Origin: an uncultured Gammaproteobacteria bacterium | GTDB taxonomy: Bacteria; Pseudomonadota; Gammaproteobacteria; CAIUAS01 | Assembly: GCA_903897205.1 (NCBI GenBank) | Contig: CAIUAS010000072.1 | Location: 1 to 7,782 of the forward strand | Direction: 5' to 3' | DNA length: 7,782 nucleotides | Shown: positions 1 through 5,353 of the stretch, in pieces | Layout of the letters: every line of letters starts with the position of its first letter | How positions within the stretch are numbered: the stretch's first letter is position 1 | Translations under genes and position numbers: made by a program | Notes under the pieces: model-generated | The model's input: the letters and a program-made list of their open reading frames with translations, nothing else | What the model was told of the DNA's origin: nothing | Databases searched by the model: none

Positions 1-894
1 ACAGCTAATTTAACCGAAGAGCTTGCGTTTTTATTGGCGGAAAAAACTAGTTTTGCTATTTATATTTATGGTGATGCGCCCATTAGTGAGCAAATAGAGC
101 CAGGCAAATTTAGTTTGGAAGAAGCTCAAGTGAAATCTTTTACCAAACTGCATGCGCCATTGTATCCTTCCCTAGTTGCCGCACCTGAATTACGTTTACT
201 ACCGATTGAGCGTGCTATTGCTGAATTAAAACTCGATCAAAATACCCAAATTGCAATGGTAAGCGTAGCTATTATTGTGGCGTTGGGTCTGTTGATTTGG
301 TGGTGGCAAACAAAACCAGAGGAACCGGTGCAAACTAAAAATCCTTTGGTTGCTTATCAAACAGCTTTAGGAACGCCCGATCCTGCTGTACAGCTTAATA
401 CATTAGCCGCTTTTATTGTGCAAGCCTATAATGTGCCTGGTTGGACTCCTACTAAAGTTGATTTTAGTAATGGTAGTGCTCGATTTGAATTACACACCAT
501 GGGCAGTTCATTAACGGACTTATTAGCTTGGGCAGATAAACAAAAATTAGACGTGAAATTAACCAGCAATGGTGCGTTATTAAATATAAGGAAATCCTTG
601 CCTGGCAGAAACGAGCCCATGTCAATAATTAATACGCAAGCTGTTTTAGCGGCGATTATTGATCATGTGGCGCAAGTGTTACCAGGTAATAATGTAAAGC
701 TTGGCTTATCGACGCCGCATGGAATTTATCAAGAAACTTTAATAACCATTAATTTGTTAAATGTATCGCCGCAAGTGTTGGCATTAATTGGTAGCAATTT
801 AACTGGTTTGCCAGTTTTGCTTGGCAACAATACTTTAACATTAAATAATGGTTTATTAACCGGAACTATTCAACTTAGCGTGTTGGGAAATTAA
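1..894 (+). CDS. PilO-like type IVb pilus inner-membrane protein, 5'-truncated by the window
   Basis: The reading frame is open from base 1 with no stop, so the gene begins outside the window. The TTG at 34 is only an internal codon. 297 residues are visible: a hydrophilic N-terminal part of about 83 residues, one membrane segment at visible residues 84-102 (IAMVSVAIIVALGLLIWWW), and about 195 residues of alpha/beta C-terminal domain with GWTPTKVDFSNGSARFEL, resembling the C-terminal part of the PilO accessory protein of R64-type thin pili (PAP_PilO family). In that family PilO is a bitopic inner-membrane protein of the pilus assembly platform. The next gene is PilP-like and starts two bases after this stop, the same O-P order as in R64, which supports the call. 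Family assignment is from pattern recognition, not a search. Another bitopic envelope assembly protein remains possible. Confidence 0.55.
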   Translation, partial: TANLTEELAFLLAEKTSFAIYIYGDAPISEQIEPGKFSLEEAQVKSFTKLHAPLYPSLVAAPELRLLPIERAIAELKLDQNTQIAMVSVAIIVALGLLIWWWQTKPEEPVQTKNPLVAYQTALGTPDPAVQLNTLAAFIVQAYNVPGWTPTKVDFSNGSARFELHTMGSSLTDLLAWADKQKLDVKLTSNGALLNIRKSLPGRNEPMSIINTQAVLAAIIDHVAQVLPGNNVKLGLSTPHGIYQETLITINLLNVSPQVLALIGSNLTGLPVLLGNNTLTLNNGLLTGTIQLSVLGN

Positions 895-896
895 CT

Positions 897-2390
897 ATGA
901 ATCTTGCAAAATCCGATAAAAGACAGAAAGTGGTATTAATCCTATTAATTGCTGTAGGCGTTTTTTTAGTATGGCAATTGTACGAATTATTTGTGGGTGA
1001 TAAGCCTTCACAAAATACTATAAAACCGGTGCTACCAACGCCTATACAAGCGCATCAGCCAGCGATGGCGGTTACCGCAAGTACAACAGCGGCGCAACTT
1101 GCCCAAAGCGGCGCTGGTGCAGCTAATCCTGCAGAAGCGAGTGCAGCGGTTAATCCAAGCAATAGCCAAAGCGAATATTTGCGTTTGGTTAATGAATATC
1201 AAATGGCACAATTGCAACGCATGATTGCGGAAGATAATGAAGCGATTGCAATCGCTAAACAAAACGCAGCGAAAGCAACGACGGAAACTAGTAAGCTGAT
1301 GGGCGGCGGTAGTGTTATGTCGACTACTGGCAGCAGTCAAGCCAATAGCAACGAATATCAATTGGTTTATACTGGCCAACAAACCGATGGTGGTTGGTCA
1401 GCTACTTTAAAAAAGAATGGGCAAAGCACGGATGTCAATATAGGAAGTCAGTTGGCTGATGGTTCACAAGTGATTTCTATCGATGATAACGGGGTATTAT
1501 TACGCCAGGGTGATGTGAAAAAATTAGTTACTTTTTCAGGCGTAACTAAAATGGTTACTGCGCCAAATAATGCTGCAAGCGGTGTGGAAGCGGTGAAATC
1601 ATCTGTTAATGAAAGCGCCAATTTACCAAAATTAGCTCCAACCACAGTGCCCGTTAAATCCATGCAGACCGCGCCTGTATCCGTAGCAACAAAGCCAGTG
1701 TTACCGCCGGTTCCAGGCATGCAAAAGAGCGAAAAAGCTGAGAAGAGCGAAGCAGCTTTAATAGCAAAGCCAGATAGTCTAGCAGTTGCGTCTGCTAAAA
1801 TGGTGCCAGAAAAAAAAACAGTTGATGAACGCCACGTAAATGTGGTTGCCGTGACAACAGCAAAGCCAGTTTCTGTTGGTGTCTTGCCTGCTGCTAAACC
1901 AACGCCCATCAGCAATAATGCCGCTGTCATAGAATTACCAGGAACGGCTAAAAAAGAACGGGCTTCGTTACCGTTAGAACAATCTATGGTTGCTTTTCCA
2001 AATTTAACTAAATCACCAAGCGGCGCTAAAGTTACCGCAGAGAAAGCGCCGTCGCCAGTTGCTGTGACGTCTGTTGATGATAAAATTCCCACCCAAATTC
2101 TTTCTGCTAATCCAAATTATTATACAATTCAACTCACCAGCGATCATAAATTAGCGAATGTGCAGGAATTTATTACTGAATATGATTTACAAGGTAAAGC
2201 AAATTATTTCCGCACTTATGATATGAAGAACCGTGAATTATATATCTTAATTTATGGTCAATTCGCCAACGTTGCCGATGCTAAAGCAGCATTAGCTAAA
2301 TTGCCTGCAAGCGCTAAAGAAGAAGGTGCTTTTCTTGTTAAGTTTTCAACAATTCAAACCGTATTGAAAAAAGTGGCATCAGCAAAGTAA
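897..2390 (+). CDS. PilP-like pilus assembly protein with C-terminal SPOR domain
   Basis: 497 residues. Residues 12-34 form one hydrophobic membrane anchor after a basic start (KSDKRQK), giving a periplasmic body. Residues 92-126 are a charged helix (SEYLRLVNEYQMAQLQRM), probably coiled coil. Residues 152-216 are a small beta domain (SATLKKNG, GSQLADGSQVISID, GVLLRQGDVKKLV) of the kind found in R64-family PilP. Residues about 220-400 are a low-complexity linker rich in Pro, Ala, Val and Lys. Residues 406-490 form a SPOR domain (NYYTIQL, NRELYILIYGQF, AKAALAKLP, GAFLVKFSTIQ), a fold known to bind peptidoglycan strands lacking stem peptides. R64 PilP is a much shorter protein, so linker and SPOR are additions. 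The ATG is two bases after the upstream stop, with a weak GGGAA site at 885-889, suggesting translational coupling. The gene ends in tandem TAA TAA. SPOR is the firm call; PilP is likely. Confidence 0.68.
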   Translation: MNLAKSDKRQKVVLILLIAVGVFLVWQLYELFVGDKPSQNTIKPVLPTPIQAHQPAMAVTASTTAAQLAQSGAGAANPAEASAAVNPSNSQSEYLRLVNEYQMAQLQRMIAEDNEAIAIAKQNAAKATTETSKLMGGGSVMSTTGSSQANSNEYQLVYTGQQTDGGWSATLKKNGQSTDVNIGSQLADGSQVISIDDNGVLLRQGDVKKLVTFSGVTKMVTAPNNAASGVEAVKSSVNESANLPKLAPTTVPVKSMQTAPVSVATKPVLPPVPGMQKSEKAEKSEAALIAKPDSLAVASAKMVPEKKTVDERHVNVVAVTTAKPVSVGVLPAAKPTPISNNAAVIELPGTAKKERASLPLEQSMVAFPNLTKSPSGAKVTAEKAPSPVAVTSVDDKIPTQILSANPNYYTIQLTSDHKLANVQEFITEYDLQGKANYFRTYDMKNRELYILIYGQFANVADAKAALAKLPASAKEEGAFLVKFSTIQTVLKKVASAK

Positions 2391-2417
2391 TAAAGGATAT
2401 ACCAAGCCGGTTGAGGT

Positions 2418-2496
2418 TTTACATTGTTTTGTATTTATAGCGTATATAAAACAATTAAGTGCTTCCCCTACCAATCGCCGGCAAAAATGCTATCCT
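2418..2496 (+). promoter_or_regulatory. Candidate icd promoter region
   Basis: Two weak possibilities are visible in the 144-base gap between the PilP-like gene and icd. The first is TTTACA at 2418-2423 with TATATA at 2443-2448, a long 19-base spacer. The second is an extended -10, TGC TATCCT, at 2488-2496 with no clear -35. Neither is a strong consensus match, but icd starting its own transcript fits the gap and the change of function. The exact start is not determined. Confidence 0.3.
2423..2455. repeat. 12-bp AT-rich inverted repeat upstream of icd
   Basis: Left arm 2423-2434 (ATTGTTTTGTAT) pairs with right arm 2444-2455 (ATATAAAACAAT) across a 9-base loop, with one G-T pair and the rest Watson-Crick. 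It contains only one G-C pair and has no T-run after it, so a terminator is unlikely. Its overlap with promoter-like sequence upstream of icd suggests an operator or an AT-rich promoter element. Chance is possible in DNA this AT-rich. Confidence 0.45.
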
Positions 2497-2534
2497 TAAG
2501 CTCATTTTAATTACTGTCAGTGGAGGTATGCATT

Positions 2535-3794
2535 ATGGCTTCTTATCAACATATTAACGTTCCTGGTGATGGCGAAAAAATCACTGTTAATGCGGATTTA
2601 TCATTAAATATCCCCAACCATCCTATTATTCCTTTTATTGAGGGCGATGGTATTGGTGTTGATATCACGCCTGTTATGTGTAAGGTGGTTGATGCTGCCG
2701 TCGAAAAAGCCTATGGCGGAAAGCGTAAAATAGCATGGATGGAAATCTACGCAGGTGAAAAGGCGACGAAGATATATGATAAAGATACCTGGTTGCCAGA
2801 AGAAACCTTAGCTGCTGTTTGTGATTATGTTGTTTCTATTAAAGGCCCCTTAACAACGCCCGTTGGTGGAGGCATTCGCTCCTTAAATGTTGCTTTACGT
2901 CAACAACTGGATTTATATGTTTGTTTGCGTCCCGTTCGTTATTTTGATGGGGTGCCTAGCCCTGTGCGCGAACCATGGAAAACCGATATGGTTATCTTTC
3001 GCGAAAATGCTGAAGATATTTATGCTGGAATTGAATGGCAAGCGGATAGCGCCGAAGCAGATAAAGTGATTGCGTTTTTACACAATGAAATGGGCGTTAA
3101 AAAAATTCGTTTTCCAGCGCATTGCGGCATTGGCATTAAACCTGTTTCAAAAGAAGGGAGCCAACGCTTAGTCAGTCGCGCTATTCAGTATGCCATCGAT
3201 AACAATCGCAGTTCAGTAACGCTAGTGCACAAAGGTAATATTATGAAATTTACCGAAGGCGCTTTCAAGGATTGGGGTTATGCTATTGCACGCGAAAAAT
3301 TTGGCGCTAAAGAATTAGATGGCGGGCCATGGCATGTGCTGAAAAATCCTAATACGGGAAAAGAGATTATTATTAAAGATGTCATTGCAGATGCTTTCTT
3401 ACAGCAAATTTTATTGCGTCCCGAAGATTACAGTGTTATCGCCACTCTAAATTTAAACGGTGATTATATTTCAGATGCCCTAGCGGCACAGGTGGGTGGC
3501 ATTGGTATTGCACCAGGCGCGAATTTAAGCGAGAAAGTAGCGATGTTTGAAGCAACGCATGGTACTGCGCCAAAATATGCGGGCCAAGATAAAGTAAATC
3601 CTGGCTCATTAATTTTATCCGCTGAAATGATGTTGCGCCATATGGGATGGGTAGAAGCAGCCGATTTAATTGTTAAAGGGGTGGAAGGTGCTATTGCCGC
3701 TAAAACCGTTACCTATGATTTTGAACGCTTAATGCCGGATGCCACTTTGGTCAGTTGTTCTGGTTTTGGCGATGCAATGATTAGTCATATGTAA
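2535..3794 (+). CDS. icd: NADP-dependent isocitrate dehydrogenase
   Basis: This cytoplasmic TCA-cycle enzyme oxidatively decarboxylates isocitrate to 2-oxoglutarate, making NADPH. The 419 residues align along their length with E. coli Icd (416). Landmarks: IEGDGIGVD near the start; GGGIRSLNVALRQ with Ser116, equivalent to E. coli Ser113, the substrate-binding serine phosphorylated by AceK; DMVIFRENAEDIYAGIEW; the LVHKGNIMKFTEGAF loop; NLNGDYISDALAAQVGGIGIAPGAN; and FEATHGTAPKYAGQDKVNPGS. Lys347, Tyr348, Tyr394 and Arg398 match the E. coli residues that select NADP over NAD. The ATG at 2535 is chosen because GGAGG at 2522-2526 lies 8 bases upstream and the protein then begins like its relatives. 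An in-frame GTG at 2520 would add five residues and lacks such a site. Regulation by AceK is inferred from the conserved serine only; no aceK is in view. Confidence 0.97.
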   Translation: MASYQHINVPGDGEKITVNADLSLNIPNHPIIPFIEGDGIGVDITPVMCKVVDAAVEKAYGGKRKIAWMEIYAGEKATKIYDKDTWLPEETLAAVCDYVVSIKGPLTTPVGGGIRSLNVALRQQLDLYVCLRPVRYFDGVPSPVREPWKTDMVIFRENAEDIYAGIEWQADSAEADKVIAFLHNEMGVKKIRFPAHCGIGIKPVSKEGSQRLVSRAIQYAIDNNRSSVTLVHKGNIMKFTEGAFKDWGYAIAREKFGAKELDGGPWHVLKNPNTGKEIIIKDVIADAFLQQILLRPEDYSVIATLNLNGDYISDALAAQVGGIGIAPGANLSEKVAMFEATHGTAPKYAGQDKVNPGSLILSAEMMLRHMGWVEAADLIVKGVEGAIAAKTVTYDFERLMPDATLVSCSGFGDAMISHM

Positions 3795-3798
3795 AAAA

Positions 3799-3836
3799 AG
3801 TGCGTAGGCTGATGAAGTATCATCAGCCTACGCACT
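3799..3836. terminator. 17-bp hairpin after icd, T-run on the minus strand
   Basis: Arms 3799-3815 (AGTGCGTAGGCTGATGA) and 3820-3836 are perfectly complementary around the loop AGTA. The hairpin starts 4 bases after the icd stop. Seven A's at 3793-3799 precede it. The sequence after it is AATCATTATAAAAAC, so no T-run follows in the icd direction. Read on the minus strand, the stem is followed by seven T's, the form of an intrinsic terminator. It may stop antisense transcription, protect the icd mRNA 3' end, or terminate icd without a U-tract. Confidence 0.7.
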
Positions 3837-3865
3837 AATCATTATAAAAACTTGATCGCCAGCGT

Positions 3866-4972
3866 ATGAAAAAACGAGTCCTTATCTTTTGCCATGGTTA
3901 TAATTCACCTTTTATTGATGTGTGTAATCAATATGCCGCTGTTTTTAATCGTTCGCAATATGAAGTCACCGTTGCTTATTTGGTCGGCGAGCCAACCGAA
4001 GAAGTCAGTCAAAAAACGTTGGCGGAACACGTTTATTTTTTTAATCAAGCTAAAAAAACTGTGCGTGGCGCCAAGCTTTTTGCACTTAAAGAAGTGTTGC
4101 AATTTTGTCGAGAAAAACAGTTTTCAATTATTATATGTCACCGTTATAAGCCTGTTTATATTATTTCTCTAGTCAGCCTCTTTATAAAAATACCTAAAAT
4201 TTTTGCTGTTATGCATGCCATGGGAACTTTGAAGCGATGTTGGCGAAAATTATTTATTTATTTATTTTCGCGTAAACAAGTTATTTTTGCTGGAGTATCG
4301 AATGCCGTGCGCCAAGATATTTTGCAAGCAGCCCCATTTTTAAATAAAGATAAAGTGGTTGTGTTATCCAATGCACTTGATGTAGCTGCTTTTGAGCAAC
4401 TATTAATTGAGCGTGAGCAAGCCCGCCGCGAGCTAGGTTTGCAAATAGATGATTTTGTATTGGGTACCATGGGACGCTTAATCGATGATAAAGATCATGA
4501 AAGTTTAATCCGTGCTTTTGCTGAAATTACCGTGTTTTTCCCGCAAGTAAAATTAGTGATTATGGGAAAAGGCCCGCAAGAAAAAGCATTAAAACAATTG
4601 GCGCGCCAATATGAGATTACCCACAAAATTATTTTTACTGGCTATTTAGAACGCAGTTTTCGTTATATAAAAGCGTTTGACATTTATGTATCGACTTCAA
4701 TAAAAGAAGCTTTTGGACGTGCTTTATTAGAAGCCATGGTGGGGCGTGTGCCTATCATTGCGACGGCTGTAAATGGTGTGCCGGAGGTGGTGGGCGCGGC
4801 AGGAATTTTAGTGCCTGAAAAGCAATTACCTTTATTGATAAAAGCAATGCAAGATATGATTAATCTGCCTGCAGAACAATTAAAATTGTTCGGTGAAACC
4901 GGTTATAAGCGCGCATGCAGTTGTTTTTCGCTGGAAAAATTTGGCGAGAATTTTTTAAAGTTAATATGCTAG
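3866..4972 (+). CDS. Family 4 (GT-B) glycosyltransferase
   Basis: 368 residues with the two-domain GT-B layout. The N-terminal Rossmann-like half begins MKKRVLIFCHGYNSPF. It carries a hydrophobic, basic stretch around residues 90-145, possibly a membrane-surface contact. The C-terminal Glycos_transf_1 domain (about 196-350) shows GTMGRLIDDKDHESLIRAF, VKLVIMGKGPQEKALKQL, IIFTGYLE and KEAFGRALLEAMVGRVPIIAT. Glu281 and Glu289 form the EX7E motif that binds the nucleotide-sugar donor in retaining enzymes. It probably adds a sugar to LPS or another envelope glycan on the cytoplasmic face; donor and acceptor cannot be told. The ATG at 3866 is the only plausible start, because an in-frame TAA lies at 3845-3847. 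No Shine-Dalgarno sequence precedes it, and a TATAAA at 3843-3848 is a weak -10. It stands alone between icd and clpA with no other sugar genes in view. The stop lies inside a hairpin. Confidence 0.85.
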   Translation: MKKRVLIFCHGYNSPFIDVCNQYAAVFNRSQYEVTVAYLVGEPTEEVSQKTLAEHVYFFNQAKKTVRGAKLFALKEVLQFCREKQFSIIICHRYKPVYIISLVSLFIKIPKIFAVMHAMGTLKRCWRKLFIYLFSRKQVIFAGVSNAVRQDILQAAPFLNKDKVVVLSNALDVAAFEQLLIEREQARRELGLQIDDFVLGTMGRLIDDKDHESLIRAFAEITVFFPQVKLVIMGKGPQEKALKQLARQYEITHKIIFTGYLERSFRYIKAFDIYVSTSIKEAFGRALLEAMVGRVPIIATAVNGVPEVVGAAGILVPEKQLPLLIKAMQDMINLPAEQLKLFGETGYKRACSCFSLEKFGENFLKLIC

Positions 4973-5000
4973 GTTTTTTGCAAAGCCTAGCATATTAACT
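4959..5000. terminator. 19-bp hairpin formed by the glycosyltransferase stop region
   Basis: The left arm 4959-4977 (AGTTAATATGCTAGGTTTT) covers the last codons, the TAG stop and the following bases. The right arm is 4982-5000. All pairs are Watson-Crick except one T-G at 4974/4985, and the loop is TTGC. There is no T-run after the right arm in the gene direction, so a classical intrinsic terminator is not shown. A transcript-end or mRNA-protecting role is inferred. Confidence 0.65.
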
Positions 5001-5008
5001 CTTGGCAA

Positions 5009-5036
5009 ATAGAATACCGTATTAGCAGTATTCTAT
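5009..5036. repeat. 9-bp hairpin, possible end signal of a minus-strand remnant
   Basis: ATAGAATAC at 5009-5017 pairs perfectly with GTATTCTAT at 5028-5036 across a 10-base loop. The right arm contains the stop codon of the minus-strand reading-frame fragment at 5033-5155. On that strand the stem is followed only by a short TTTG. The stem is AT-rich and weak as a terminator. Confidence 0.45.
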
Positions 5037-5155
5037 CCGTTACGAAAACTTTCTCTTTCTTTAGCAGTGCCATCTCCCTCTTTAATATATTTTTCAGCGT
5101 TATCTAATATTGCTTCCGATAAAGGTGGATATTTGACGATGTTTTTTGAATTAGA
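5033..5155 (-). pseudogene. C-terminal-like fragment of an unidentified protein
   Basis: On the minus strand an open frame of 40 codons ends at TAG (5033-5035) and encodes a hydrophilic, helix-prone peptide including KYPPLSEAILDNAEKYIKEG and GTAKERESFRNG. An in-frame stop (5156-5158) lies just upstream and there is no ATG, so this can only be the tail of a broken gene or a chance open frame. The composition looks coding rather than random. No family was recognised. It lies in the interval between the glycosyltransferase and clpA that otherwise has no gene. Confidence 0.3.
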
Positions 5156-5305
5156 TTATGGTAACGCAATGGTAGATAGCCAGCGCTTAACGTCCTACTT
5201 AAATCATATCTTATAACGTACGCTTCTTTGCGTGAAAAAATCTATCGTTTGATTCCGCAAATTCCGCAAAATTCGTCTATGGTTAAATTAAAGGAGCTGG
5301 AATAA
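5139..5305 (+). pseudogene. Frameshifted remnant of an unidentified protein
   Basis: From ATG 5139 one frame reads MFFELDYGNAMVDSQRL then TSYLNHIL and stops at TAA 5214-5216. Another plus-strand frame, open from 5180, continues with YASLREKIYRLIPQIPQ then NSSMVKLKELE and stops at TAA 5303-5305. Together they resemble one coding sequence split by a frameshift around 5205-5220. Its first bases overlap the minus-strand fragment, so the two cannot both be original here. A 9-base tandem repeat (ATTCCGCAA at 5252-5260 and 5261-5269) makes the IPQIPQ duplication. No Shine-Dalgarno sequence precedes 5139. I do not recognise the family, and it does not resemble ClpS or CspD. Confidence 0.3.
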
Positions 5306-5334
5306 ATACTTCCACATTACAGGAAGGTTAATAA

Positions 5335-5353
5335 TCTCCGTGAGAGGAGAAGG
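5335..5353 (+). promoter_or_regulatory. clpA ribosome binding site, partly paired in a small hairpin
   Basis: A purine-rich site, GAGGAGAAGG (5344-5353), directly precedes the ATG at 5354. TCTCC at 5335-5339 can pair with GGAGA at 5346-5350 across a 6-base loop, which would cover the site. For ATG 5354 the AGGAG core is 4 bases away, which is short. For ATG 5363 the AAGG at 5350-5353 is 9 bases away. The pairing is only five base pairs, so a regulatory role is speculative. Confidence 0.4.

Larger units (their letters stand above)
4973..5353. other. Gap between the glycosyltransferase and clpA
   Basis: These roughly 380 bases hold no intact gene. Two hairpins lie at the left (to 5036), probable coding remnants in the middle (5033-5305), and the clpA leader at the right (5306-5353). 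No tRNA, insertion-sequence ends or target-site duplications were seen. In related bacteria this position relative to icd and clpA commonly holds cspD and clpS; neither is here. Confidence 0.6.

Noticed and set aside
34..36. TTG as start of the first gene
   Set aside because: The frame stays open to base 1 and encodes protein-like sequence upstream, so the true start is outside the window.
1032..1382. 116-codon antisense open frame on the minus strand
   Set aside because: It is Cys/Arg-rich with no family resemblance and lies wholly inside a well-supported plus-strand gene.
1448..2092. 214-codon antisense open frame on the minus strand under the PilP-like gene
   Set aside because: It lies opposite the repetitive Ala/Pro/Lys/Val-rich linker, where stop codons are rare on the other strand. 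Its translation is low-complexity Ala/Thr/Gly-rich sequence with no recognisable domain or ribosome site.
2520..2534. GTG start for icd at 2520
   Set aside because: The GGAGG at 2522-2526 would lie inside the coding sequence, and the ATG at 2535 is correctly spaced from it and gives the family's usual N-terminus.
5009..5036. Insertion-sequence terminal repeats or CRISPR repeat
   Set aside because: The inverted repeat is a single short hairpin; no second copy, spacers, transposase or target duplication is visible.
4973..5353. A diverged clpS or cspD in the gap
   Set aside because: None of the six frames shows the ClpS core (VILVNDDYTPMEFV-like) or cold-shock RNA-binding motifs, and all frames are interrupted.
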